Shown: positions 34,829-43,292 of the stretch, in pieces | Position numbering within the stretch: the stretch's first letter is position 1 | Layout: each line of letters opens with the position of its first letter | Source of the DNA: Phycisphaerae bacterium | Lineage (GTDB): Bacteria > Planctomycetota > Phycisphaerae > Sedimentisphaerales > Anaerobacaceae | DNA length: 64,000 nucleotides | Assembly: GCA_017993835.1 (NCBI GenBank) | Contig: JAGOLX010000002.1 | Coordinates: 1-64,000, forward strand | Direction of reading: 5' to 3' | The notes under the pieces: generated by a model | What the model saw: only the letters and a program-made list of their open reading frames with translations | Database searches by the model: none | What the model was told of the DNA's origin: nothing | Position numbers and translations under genes: made by a program

Positions 34829-35207
34829 AGCCTCGATCTGGCTTCAGTATGCCCGGGAGAATCTCCAGGTTGCCGAGATGGCCTTGGCTGGGGGACTTCT
34901 GAACCCATGCCTGCAAAACGCTCAACAGGCTGTCGAGAAAGCACTGAAAGCGGTTCGCATCCGCCGAACAATGGCCATGAAACGGACACACAGCATTCGC
35001 GATCTCAATCGTGACTTGGCACGCGACGGTTTTGAGACCGGCTTGCCCGAAGACGATTGTGAGTTATTCGATTCGATCTATGTTGTCTCGAAGTACCCGC
35101 TGGATTCGGTACTGCCTGACTCGCCGCCGGACTTGTCCGTTTGCCATCGGTGTGTCGAGCTGGCGAAGCAGATCGTGTTGACAGCAGAGAACGCCGCGAG
35201 GAAGTAA
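34818..35207 (+). CDS. HEPN-domain protein, toxin partner of MNT
   Basis: 129 residues, all helical: IWLQYARENLQVAEMALAGG, LQNAQQAVEKALKAVRIRR and MKRTHSIRDLNRDLARDGF. The KRTHSI segment sits where the HEPN RNase motif R-x4-6-H is found. HEPN proteins are RNases; with MNT they form toxin-antitoxin pairs common in thermophiles and environmental bacteria. Convergent with aroK. Confidence 0.88.
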   Translation: MSDEASIWLQYARENLQVAEMALAGGLLNPCLQNAQQAVEKALKAVRIRRTMAMKRTHSIRDLNRDLARDGFETGLPEDDCELFDSIYVVSKYPLDSVLPDSPPDLSVCHRCVELAKQIVLTAENAARK

Positions 35208-35234
35208 AGACAGAGATGTGTGTCTTGACCAGAT

Positions 35235-35747
35235 TCAGCGTGAGCCATACCTCTCAGCGATCTCGACGACGATTTGCTCGTGGGTCTTGTTCGCGCAGTC
35301 GATGGTGATCTGGGCGTACTGGCGGTAGAGGGGCTGGCGCTGGTCGTAGAGGGATCGGATGGTCTGGGCTTTTTCCATGACCACGCCGCGAGTGGGCAGG
35401 TTCGCGAGGCGCTGCTCGATCCGCTCGACCGGCAGGTCGAGATGGACGATGACGCCGTGCTCGGCCAAAGACCGCATGGCCTTCTCGCTGTAGACGACGC
35501 TGCCGCCGGTGGCGATCACCGCGTTCTTCAAGTCGATGCAGGTCGCGTAGTCCTCTTCGATCCTGCAGAAGGCGGCCAGGCCGTCGGTGTCGATGATCTC
35601 CTGCAACGACCGACCTATCGCCGCCTGGATGAAGACGTCGGTATCGAGAAAGTACCGTCCGAGGGCTTTGGCCAGCAGCACCCCCACGGTGCTCTTGCCC
35701 ACCCCCGGCATCCCGATCAACACGATGTTCCTGCCCCTGACGTTCAT
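35235..35747 (-). CDS. aroK: shikimate kinase
   Basis: 170 residues from the ATG at 35747 (MNVRGRNIVLIG). Walker A is GMPGVGKST, the shikimate-binding DTDVFIQ at 35-41 and the glycine motif ATGGSVVY near 79-86 are present, and the LID arginine region RLANLPTRGVVM follows. It phosphorylates shikimate in the aromatic amino-acid pathway. No other aro genes are nearby; it follows sigma module 3. Confidence 0.9.
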   Translation of the reverse strand: MNVRGRNIVLIGMPGVGKSTVGVLLAKALGRYFLDTDVFIQAAIGRSLQEIIDTDGLAAFCRIEEDYATCIDLKNAVIATGGSVVYSEKAMRSLAEHGVIVHLDLPVERIEQRLANLPTRGVVMEKAQTIRSLYDQRQPLYRQYAQITIDCANKTHEQIVVEIAERYGSR

Positions 35748-35815
35748 GGTATCGGCACAGGGTAGCGGCCAAGGCGGCGGACGGCAAGAACAGAAAGCAG
35801 AGGATTCCCGACGGG

Positions 35816-37420
35816 CTATGGAACAGGCGCTGCTTGGCGACCTGCTTTCGGCAGACTGTTCGGATCGAAGATTCCTTCGGGAAACTCGGGGTTCGTCTCC
35901 AGGTAGACCGTATACTTGAGAGCACTGTTGTCGACCCTCTTGGGATACCAGCGGCCCGTGTCCGTCCGACCAAATTCCAGGACGGCGCTGCTCCGGCCCT
36001 CCAACGGCATCTGTTGCTGGCAGATGTAGTCTCGCTCGGGGTTGAGGTAGAACACCCCCTTCTCGGCGTCGACACGGATCAGGCCGTTCTCCCTCGCATG
36101 GTCGTCCTGGATGATGTCCGCGTATCCGAGGATCTCGGGCCAGGCGAGTCGGGCGACACGGGACAGTTGCCAGAAATCCTCTGCGGCCCGCTCTCCGCCT
36201 GGGACAATCGCCTGCGTGGCGCTCCAAGCGCCATCCTGATCGCGTCGAGCGATGTAACCGCGGTCTCCGTTAGTGACGGAGATGGATATCGCACCATACG
36301 CTCTGTGAGCACGCGACCATGTCAGTATTGAGTCGAGAGTGTTCCCCAATTCGCCCTTCTGCCTCTGCCATTGCGGACCGAGGGAACCTCCGCGGTACAG
36401 GAAGTGCTGCTCCTCTCTGAAGCGTGCTCCGTCAGCATAGTAGATCTCCACAGACTCCACGAGACCGATCATCTCCCGGGTGACAACGGCGACGTATTTC
36501 TCCGCCGGCGGCGTGAGACGATAGGATTGACAGGTTTGCCTGATGTCCGACCACGGCGGCAGCGGCAGACTGCTGATCGTGGGAATATCCCTCGACAACC
36601 CCAATCCGTAGATGTCCGCGGGGCCTCGATCAGGATAGTCGAACGTGCCGGTCTCCACCAACACCGGCTTCCCGGTCTTCGTATTGACATAGGCTTTCTC
36701 TTCGGCAATCGGCAAAGAGGTCGCGCGATCCACGAAGATCCTGCTGCGAACCGCCCCGCCTCCAGGTCTCACTGCCGACTTGATCTCGAAGATCTCAACT
36801 TCGCAACCCTTGTATTGCCCTCGTTCGCGGGCGACACTGCCTCCGCCTGCGGTTATCTGTTCGACGCTCTTTTCCACCCAGCCTCCGGGCGAATCCAGCC
36901 GGAACGGTCGCTTGCCGGTGGGCAATGCCGAGACGACGATTCGCTTGGCAACAGGGTTGTATTCACGAATCTCCTGCCTGGCGTAGTCATAGTAGTCAAT
37001 CGCGCCGTGGGCGTACTTGTAGATCACCACCTGGGCATTGAAGGAATACCATATTTCTGTGTCGCGTTCCCCCTCGGCCGAGGTTCTGTTTCCCGCGTCA
37101 TTCAGGCTGTATTCCGAGTAGTACATGTGCATCCAGGGCACGTTCCTGACCGCCTCAGTGATCTTCGCATACGCCGCCGTCGTTCCATCCCAACGCCCGG
37201 TGAGCAGAGAAGCGAGAAGAAGCGCAACCAGGATGACCGCCGCGACGGCCGCCAGTCCCGCCATCTTGAAGCTCGTCCGGCGCCGACTCGGCAGCAAGGT
37301 TGGCTCGTTCAACATCTGGCGGGCCCGATCCAGGGCCCGGGCGGTGGCCTGGGCCGAGGGTTCGATCTCAGAGAGCAGGCCGAGACGCCGTCGAAGCTCC
37401 GTCTCATTCATCTTCGACAT
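35816..37420 (-). CDS. ECF sigma partner 3: single-pass membrane protein
   Basis: 534 residues from the ATG at 37420 (MSKMNETELRRRLGLLSEIE), preceded by AAAGGAGGTGCAGC, a near-perfect ribosome site. The cytosolic helix region (1-50) has the form SAQATARALDRARQML; the membrane helix is about 52-74. The periplasmic part of 450 residues is beta-rich with a LolA/RseB-like part (AYAKITEAVRNVPWMHMYYS). It overlaps the sigma 3 gene by 17 nt. Role inferred from coupling; no zinc motif. Confidence 0.75.
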   Translation of the reverse strand: MSKMNETELRRRLGLLSEIEPSAQATARALDRARQMLNEPTLLPSRRRTSFKMAGLAAVAAVILVALLLASLLTGRWDGTTAAYAKITEAVRNVPWMHMYYSEYSLNDAGNRTSAEGERDTEIWYSFNAQVVIYKYAHGAIDYYDYARQEIREYNPVAKRIVVSALPTGKRPFRLDSPGGWVEKSVEQITAGGGSVARERGQYKGCEVEIFEIKSAVRPGGGAVRSRIFVDRATSLPIAEEKAYVNTKTGKPVLVETGTFDYPDRGPADIYGLGLSRDIPTISSLPLPPWSDIRQTCQSYRLTPPAEKYVAVVTREMIGLVESVEIYYADGARFREEQHFLYRGGSLGPQWQRQKGELGNTLDSILTWSRAHRAYGAISISVTNGDRGYIARRDQDGAWSATQAIVPGGERAAEDFWQLSRVARLAWPEILGYADIIQDDHARENGLIRVDAEKGVFYLNPERDYICQQQMPLEGRSSAVLEFGRTDTGRWYPKRVDNSALKYTVYLETNPEFPEGIFDPNSLPKAGRQAAPVP

Positions 37421-37973
37421 GCTGCACCTCCTTTCCATCTTCCACGACACAATTACGCAACATACTCATCGCTCTGGAGCACAAGGCCCGTACATGATGC
37501 GGCGTCTTGCCGAGCTGTTCGGCGATTCGTTCGTAAGACTCCTGCTCGATATATCGCAGGACAAAGGCCTCACGCGAGGGGCCGCGAAGCCGGTCGATGG
37601 CTGCAAGGACCTGCTCCAGTTCCTCCGCTTCGATCAATGTGCCCAGGGGCGAGCCGGCTTCAGAAACACGGTCCAGCGATTCGTCGAGCGAACAGGTCCG
37701 CCGGATCTTCTGCCGCCGTCGCCAGTCGAAGGCCAGATTGATGGCCGTCCGGCGGGCGTACGCGTACCAGCAGTCGATGTCCCCCTGGTCTTTGGCTGCG
37801 CTGAGCTTGAGGAACAGATCCTGCATCAGTTCTTCAGCCACGTCCTGGCGCAGGGTGAGCCTCGTCAGCAGGGCGAAGAGACTCGCCCCGGATCGATCCA
37901 GCAATTTGAGCAGCTCTGTCCGCCGGTCACCCACTGAAGGCTCCTGTTCGATTCGTGCCTCGGAACTCACCAT
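37404..37973 (-). CDS. ECF RNA polymerase sigma factor 3
   Basis: 190 residues from the ATG at 37973 (MVSSEARIEQ). Region 2 is in LTLRQDVAEELMQDLFLKLS and DIDCWYAYARRTAINLAFDW; region 4 in LRGPSREAFVLRYIEQESYE and GKTPHHVRALCSRAMSMLR. The frame is open to 38051, but that part is the terminator hairpin of the preceding gene, which favours 37973. The overlapping partner gene follows. Confidence 0.85.
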   Translation of the reverse strand: MVSSEARIEQEPSVGDRRTELLKLLDRSGASLFALLTRLTLRQDVAEELMQDLFLKLSAAKDQGDIDCWYAYARRTAINLAFDWRRRQKIRRTCSLDESLDRVSEAGSPLGTLIEAEELEQVLAAIDRLRGPSREAFVLRYIEQESYERIAEQLGKTPHHVRALCSRAMSMLRNCVVEDGKEVQHVEDE

Positions 37974-38022
37974 TATAGACGGACAGGGCCCGGCCTGCGC
38001 AACGTCCAACCGGCACAAAGCA

Positions 38023-38048
38023 AAGGCCGAGTTGCGGAACTCGGCCTT
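38023..38048 (-). terminator. intrinsic terminator after the transglutaminase gene
   Basis: AAGGCCGAGTT (38023-38033) and AACTCGGCCTT (38038-38048) form a perfect 11-bp stem with a 4-nt loop, 22 nt after the transglutaminase stop. On the minus strand the stem is followed by TGCTTTG, a weak T-tract. Confidence 0.7.
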
Positions 38049-38069
38049 CATACGACAATTGGCATGTGG

Positions 38070-39953
38070 TCACGGTTTGGAAGCGCCGGCGGAGGGCAAG
38101 ACTTGCGAGGGACCACCCTTCGTGCCCAGGGGATGCACGCCGATGAAGCTCAGGTACTCGAAGCCATACCGACGACACAACTCGCCCAAGCGGCCGACGG
38201 TGTCGTCCCGATTCTCCATGCCCTGCGATGTCACGGCGAATTGCAGGACCGTCTGCGGACGCTCCGGCACCTTGTCGAGCAGCGCGGGCAACTGCTCCCA
38301 GGTCGCCTCCTGTCCCTGGAACGTCATCTTGCCCTCGCCTACCACGACGGTCGCGAAATGCCGCGGGCGAGTGGGCCCGGCCTGCTGGGGGGTGGAGGAT
38401 TTCTGTGCCTGGCGTCCCTCAATCACGTGGGAGGCTTTGTTGTTCGACTCATCCGTCTCCTGGACTCTGCTCTGGGGATCGAGGATCACGACGATGGTGT
38501 CTTCGTCCGGCGTCAGACGAAGCTGAGGATTGTACTCTCTCCAGGTGCTGCCAGGCATGATCGGGCCGGCATGATGTGAAGCCAGAAGCCGTCCCTGCTC
38601 CTGCGGATCGCCTGCGCAGAAGTAGACTCCGAACTGCGGACTCGGCGCGACGCCCTTGTTGCGAATAGTGATCATCGCGGTGAAGCTCCCGTCGGCGTTG
38701 GCCTTCACGTCCAGACTCGCATCGTCCACCGCCATGTCGATAGCCGTCGCGGCAGTGGACGGGTACTTGGGGTATGCGTCGGACACTTCGAGCGTTCGGA
38801 AATCGCGGTTCTCGTTCCAGCCCTCTTCCTGTGGCCTGGGGTTGTGCCAGTCGGCACGGTCGTTCCAGCTCGCCAACGAGTAGACCCGGACGAACAGCTT
38901 GTCGCCCACGAAGGGGCCGGGATTGATCACGTTGTCCACGCGTATCCAGCGGTTGTTCAGAAAGACCTCGTTGTAGTAGTGGTTGGCGCCGCCGCCACCC
39001 TGTCCCCAGTCGTAGCCCTTGGCCATGACCCTCATGCGCAACGATTCCTGGAGAGGCTCAGGGTCTCCTTCGTACCGGCTGATCAAGGGCAAGTTCTGAA
39101 TCAGACGCGTCGGGATGCCGGCGGCGCGGAGCATGGTCGCCCGCAGGGTGGCCGTCGAGCTGCACGTCCCGTGCAGACGGCTTTTGAACATCGAATCGCC
39201 GAAGAAGTTCGTCTGCAGGAACTGTTCATCCTTCTGCGAGCTGCCCAGCGATTGCCGCCAGACGATCTGGTTGTCCACCACATTGAAAAAGGCAAACTCG
39301 GGAAGACGGTTCGCCAGTGTGGTTTCACGGGCAATCCAGGCGAGGATCTTCTCGATGGCTTCGACATCCGTGGTCGCCCCTCGGACGATCTGTTCCTTGA
39401 TCTCCTTCCGCATTTCGTCCGAGTAGTTCATGCTGAAGTCGCGCTCGACATATCGTTGCGTGGAGTCGGGAATTGTCGTGCGAGGGTACGGCTGCGCGAA
39501 CACGTGCGGCTGGGAAAAGGGAAAGAGCAGGACTTCCACGGCCGTGCCGTCCTGGAGCCGGGTCTTCCTGTCCGCCGGACGAGCATCCTGGTAAAGGTCG
39601 TTCATCCCCTCGATCGTATTCGGCGGCCTGATCTCGCAGATAGCTCGTACAGTGTACGCGTACTCCCTGCGTTCGGTCCAATCCCCGTCCGGCGTGCCGT
39701 CGCCGTCGGTGTCCTTCTCCGTTGGGTCCGTCCGATACTTGCAGTGCTCCTCATAGTCGCCCAGTCCGTCGCCATCGGAGTCAGCTTGTGTGGGGTCCGT
39801 CCCCAACTCCACTTCAAGGGAATCCTCCAGCCCATCCGCGTCGGAATCGACGCAGGCCGGCTGAGGACTCGTATTGGAGATCGCGTCGCCTGCATAGCCG
39901 GCATAGCACAATCCACACGTGATGATGAGAACGCTCGTCAAGTAGCGATACAT
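38070..39953 (-). CDS. secreted transglutaminase-like protein with thrombospondin-3 repeats and CARDB domain
   Basis: 627 residues with a signal peptide (YRYLTSVLIITCGLCYAGYA). Residues 36-92 hold calcium-binding thrombospondin type 3 repeats (DSDADGLEDSLEVELGTDPT, DSDGDGLGDYEE). The transglutaminase-like core has cysteine in HGTCSSTATLRATMLRAAGI, histidine in ANHYYNEVFLNN and aspartate in RWIRVDN. A CARDB-like domain follows (LDVKANADGSFTAMITIRNK), then a C-terminal ExbD-like fold around FATVVVGEGKMTFQGQEATW. Its start lies 4 nt after partner 4, so it shares the sigma 4 operon. Confidence 0.82.
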   Translation of the reverse strand: MYRYLTSVLIITCGLCYAGYAGDAISNTSPQPACVDSDADGLEDSLEVELGTDPTQADSDGDGLGDYEEHCKYRTDPTEKDTDGDGTPDGDWTERREYAYTVRAICEIRPPNTIEGMNDLYQDARPADRKTRLQDGTAVEVLLFPFSQPHVFAQPYPRTTIPDSTQRYVERDFSMNYSDEMRKEIKEQIVRGATTDVEAIEKILAWIARETTLANRLPEFAFFNVVDNQIVWRQSLGSSQKDEQFLQTNFFGDSMFKSRLHGTCSSTATLRATMLRAAGIPTRLIQNLPLISRYEGDPEPLQESLRMRVMAKGYDWGQGGGGANHYYNEVFLNNRWIRVDNVINPGPFVGDKLFVRVYSLASWNDRADWHNPRPQEEGWNENRDFRTLEVSDAYPKYPSTAATAIDMAVDDASLDVKANADGSFTAMITIRNKGVAPSPQFGVYFCAGDPQEQGRLLASHHAGPIMPGSTWREYNPQLRLTPDEDTIVVILDPQSRVQETDESNNKASHVIEGRQAQKSSTPQQAGPTRPRHFATVVVGEGKMTFQGQEATWEQLPALLDKVPERPQTVLQFAVTSQGMENRDDTVGRLGELCRRYGFEYLSFIGVHPLGTKGGPSQVLPSAGASKP

Positions 39954-39957
39954 GAGA

Positions 39958-41511
39958 TCACTCCTTCTCTTCTAAGGTGAAACCTGTCGGGACTTGGGGC
40001 GTGAAGAGGCCCTCGGGCAATTCGGGGTCCCAATCGAACTGCTCCTGGACGGTGACAGTCTCGCCGGTCCCGTCGCTTTTCGGCCAGTGGCATTCTATTC
40101 GCACGGGGAGATTCGTCACCGCATCGAACCAGATACGGTGGATCGCGCCGTCGGGATTGTCGCCGTACTTCTTCGCGCTGACATCGAACTCGAAGCACTC
40201 GACGCCGTCGATCTGCGACGATTCGCAGAATCGGTCGGCTTTGTCAATGAGACCGGCGATGAAGAGGATACTGGCCATCGGATGGCGGGGCAGCGTCTGC
40301 CCGCTGTGCTCGGTCACACGGTAGGTCTGTGCCGTGAAGTCCACGACGGTCTCTGTCAGGCCGAGGCTGTCGTTCACCTCGAATGGACCCTCGGGCAGTT
40401 GTCCTCGCACAACCCACCAGTGGGTCAGCGAAGGCTGCTCGCTTCCATACGGGTAATCCACACGCCACGCTCCCTTGGAGAAGCAGATACGGCGGTCGCC
40501 TTCCCGGTAGGAGCCGGTGCCGATGCCTCTCAACGCGCCGACCACCCGCTTTCGGAGGTCGCCAGGCACCTGGGCATAGACCATCTCGCCCTTGACTTGG
40601 TTGTCTCGGGCCACACGGACGTCATCCGGATGAGCCTTGATGTAATCCTGTGGAATCACGGGCGTGAATAAGTCGACGGGGACCTGGGCATAATACTCGA
40701 ACTGGTCGTGAATGATGACCATGGGTTGTCCCGCATTGAAGCCGAAATCCAGGCCGTGACTCTCGATGCGGGCCGGGAGCTTCGTTTCCACATCGAACCA
40801 GATGCGGTCGAACCGGCCCTTGGGATTGTTGCCATACCTGGCAGTGCCGACCTGGAAACCGACGCATTCGCGACCGTCGAAGACTTCCGTGTCCAGACGG
40901 CGATCAGCTTCCTCCAGAAGGCGGACATAGGATCGCATCCACTCGACGAAATCCTCGACGAATCCATAGGCTTCGTTCTTTCTCTCGAAGTAACATCCGT
41001 ATTCGTGCGAGACTTCGATCATCCGCAGGTCGTTTCCGTCGCGGAAGACCCATTGCGTGTTCATGATGTTCACGCCGTCGTCGTATCGATCCCGCCGGTA
41101 GCAATCCTTTGCGTTGTAGCGTCTTTCCCAGCCCACGTTCATTTCCGGAGGCCCGAAGTCACTTGTCTGGCCGACCCGCTGGCGATAGGTCACAGCTTCG
41201 ATCTGGTCCAGCGAATGGAGCAGTTCCTGTCCCCAGGCGGCCGGCGGTTCAAGCCACCATTTTCCATTGCCCGAGGGCCAGAAGGTGACGCCGCCGAGCA
41301 CAATCAGTATTACAGCCGCCGCAAGGGCGAGCTTCCCTGTTCGAGTGTACATGGTGATTCTCCCTATTCTCGACCGGCCTGAAGCCGGAGCGTGTGCGTG
41401 TGCTTCATTCATTGCGCGCGAGATGCTCCGAAGCGTTTCCCGCCGCCCGTCGGCAGTCGATTGATAACGCAGATTCCGAAGCATGTTCTCCAGTGAATCG
41501 TTCGATTTCAT
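39958..41511 (-). CDS. ECF sigma partner 4: membrane protein with duplicated LolA-like domain
   Basis: 517 residues. The cytosolic start MKSNDSLENMLRNLRYQSTA is a common planctomycete type; the membrane helix is about 59-77 (GKLALAAAVILIVLGGVTF). The periplasmic part has two related modules: CVGFQVGTARYGNNPKGRFD-RIWFDVETKLPARIE and CFEFDVSAKKYGDNPDGAIH-RIWFDAVTNLPVRIE, so an internal duplication. Both resemble RseB/LolA. Its start overlaps the sigma 4 stop (ATGA). Likely regulates sigma 4. Confidence 0.78.
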   Translation of the reverse strand: MKSNDSLENMLRNLRYQSTADGRRETLRSISRAMNEAHAHAPASGRSRIGRITMYTRTGKLALAAAVILIVLGGVTFWPSGNGKWWLEPPAAWGQELLHSLDQIEAVTYRQRVGQTSDFGPPEMNVGWERRYNAKDCYRRDRYDDGVNIMNTQWVFRDGNDLRMIEVSHEYGCYFERKNEAYGFVEDFVEWMRSYVRLLEEADRRLDTEVFDGRECVGFQVGTARYGNNPKGRFDRIWFDVETKLPARIESHGLDFGFNAGQPMVIIHDQFEYYAQVPVDLFTPVIPQDYIKAHPDDVRVARDNQVKGEMVYAQVPGDLRKRVVGALRGIGTGSYREGDRRICFSKGAWRVDYPYGSEQPSLTHWWVVRGQLPEGPFEVNDSLGLTETVVDFTAQTYRVTEHSGQTLPRHPMASILFIAGLIDKADRFCESSQIDGVECFEFDVSAKKYGDNPDGAIHRIWFDAVTNLPVRIECHWPKSDGTGETVTVQEQFDWDPELPEGLFTPQVPTGFTLEEKE

Positions 41512-42053
41512 TGTGACACCTCGCCGTTCAACATCGAACGCAGCTTGTCCAATCCGTACTGGTGACGACTGATAACCGTCTTGAGCGAGACGCCCTGGTG
41601 CTCTGCGATCTCGCGGAACCTGAGCCCCGCGTGGACGCGGAGCATGAGGACCTCGCGCTGCTCGTAGGGCAGCTCGTCGACCGCGGCGCGGAGCCGCCGC
41701 ATCTCGTCGCTGCGGATCACCATCTGTACGGGCCCATCGGAGCCGGCGGGGATAAGGTCCGCATCGTCGAGAGGCACGAATCGTTCCCGTGCCTGCCTGC
41801 GGTAGTGGTCCCTGGCGCGGTTGGCGACCGCGGTCGCCAGGTAGGCCCGCAACGTCCGGCGGAGCTCCAGACGCGGCGCCGAGCGGACCAGACCCAGGAA
41901 GACATCCTGGACCACGTCCTGGGCGGTAGCCGGATCGCGGAGGAGGTTGGCCGCCAGGGTCAGCAGGTCGCTTTCGTACTTCTCATAGATCAGGCGCAGG
42001 GCTTCCTTGTCGCCGTGTTTCAACCGCTTCAGCAGTCTTCTGTCTTCGAGCAT
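41508..42053 (-). CDS. ECF RNA polymerase sigma factor 4
   Basis: 181 residues, MLEDRRLLKRLKHGDKEALR onward. Region 2 is in LIYEKYESDLLTLAANLLRD and PATAQDVVQDVFLGLVRSAP; region 4 in LPYEQREVLMLRVHAGLRFR and GVSLKTVISRHQYGLDKLRS. It is closest to sigma factor 1 in the window. Followed by its partner and a transglutaminase gene in one operon. Confidence 0.88.
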   Translation of the reverse strand: MLEDRRLLKRLKHGDKEALRLIYEKYESDLLTLAANLLRDPATAQDVVQDVFLGLVRSAPRLELRRTLRAYLATAVANRARDHYRRQARERFVPLDDADLIPAGSDGPVQMVIRSDEMRRLRAAVDELPYEQREVLMLRVHAGLRFREIAEHQGVSLKTVISRHQYGLDKLRSMLNGEVSQ

Positions 42054-42273
42054 CGCGTACTCGCCTGCACGTCGTCTGACAATCGATCGTCACCTGTATG
42101 ACGTCGGCGGAGGCGATTTTACCTTACGCCCGACCTGAAAGAGATAGACATTGAAGGATTCCTCCCGTAGTATCCGGAATGTGTCGTCCAAGCGAAGGGC
42201 GGGCCCCGGTGGGGTCGAATCGCGGAGCTGTTGTTCGAGAGCAGCAGTGGACGATATCGGGAGCTGTGATTCT

Positions 42274-43218
42274 GTGAACAAGACGATAGCGGTAGTTGTG
42301 TTCATATTCCTGGTCTGTGGCACGGCGCCTTGCCTACGGGTCAAGGCGGACGCCCATACCGTTGCCTTGATGCCGCACTGGAAAAAGGGCGAGAGCCGCA
42401 CCTATACGATGGTCCAGGGCCGCCGCACCAGCCAGGGGACCGTCCCAGTGAGCGTCAAAGGCACGACCTCGGTCCGCATCGAGGTTCTGGACGTCCATGA
42501 AGGCGGCTATCTCATTGGCTGGATGGCCGGACAGACCCGTGTTGACGATCCCAACCGGGCGATGGACCTCTTCACGCGGGCTGTGACGGATCTCACCTGC
42601 GGCGTCACCATCGTGCTTCAGTTCGATTCCCGCACGAAGCTCCGCGGCGTGCAGAACTGGCGGCAACTCCAGGCGACGGCCCGAGAGAGCGTCGATGCGA
42701 CCCTGGAGGAGGCCCGCAAGGCCGGCATCGACGACACGACGATCCAAAGGACTCGCCGGCAACTTCTGTCCATGCTCGCCACGAGGCAGCAGGTCGAGAT
42801 CTTGTTCACCCGGGTGCCCCAGGTGTTCTTCATGCCTCTCGGCCTGGAGCACGCGGTGGGTTGCCCCAGGGAATACGAGGATAAGCTGGCCAATCCGTTC
42901 GGCGGCGATCCGTTCCCCACACGCGCTTCGTTCACACTGGAAAAAGCCGATTCCTCGTCGGACACCGCGGTCGTGACGTGGCGCCAGGAGATCGATCCGG
43001 TCGCCGGGGCGCAGGTGCTGGAAAGGACCATGAAGGACCTGGCAGCCCGCATGGGCAAGTCGCTTCCGACCGGCACAACCGGGGGCTTGCTCAATGTCAA
43101 GGACGAGGCCCGCTTTGCATTGCACCTGTCCTCCGGATGGCCTCGACACGTGAGCCACACGCGGATCACCACCGTCGCAGGAGCATCCCAGGAGGAGTCG
43201 CTCACCTTCACGGAATAG
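42274..43218 (+). CDS. hypothetical secreted protein
   Basis: 314 residues from a GTG at 42274 (VNKTIAVVVFIFLVCGTAPC), which begins a signal peptide; GGGAG lies upstream. The longer frame from 42151 is not protein-like. The mature part is mixed alpha/beta with RTYTMVQGRRTSQGTVPVSV, a helical middle and FALHLSSGWPRHVSHTRITT at the end. No family recognised. Convergent with the giant C25 gene. Confidence 0.65.
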   Translation: MNKTIAVVVFIFLVCGTAPCLRVKADAHTVALMPHWKKGESRTYTMVQGRRTSQGTVPVSVKGTTSVRIEVLDVHEGGYLIGWMAGQTRVDDPNRAMDLFTRAVTDLTCGVTIVLQFDSRTKLRGVQNWRQLQATARESVDATLEEARKAGIDDTTIQRTRRQLLSMLATRQQVEILFTRVPQVFFMPLGLEHAVGCPREYEDKLANPFGGDPFPTRASFTLEKADSSSDTAVVTWRQEIDPVAGAQVLERTMKDLAARMGKSLPTGTTGGLLNVKDEARFALHLSSGWPRHVSHTRITTVAGASQEESLTFTE

Positions 43219-43228
43219 ATCGTCAAGC

Positions 43229-43282
43229 GTCGTGCGTGAAGCGCGGAGCGGCAATTGACGTCTCGGACGCGTCACGCACGAC
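43229..43282. terminator. bidirectional terminator-like inverted repeat
   Basis: GTCGTGCGTGA (43229-43239) and TCACGCACGAC (43272-43282), a perfect 11-bp stem with a 32-nt loop, centred between the two convergent stop codons 43218 and 43293. Confidence 0.65.
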
Positions 43283-43292
43283 CCGCTGACTC

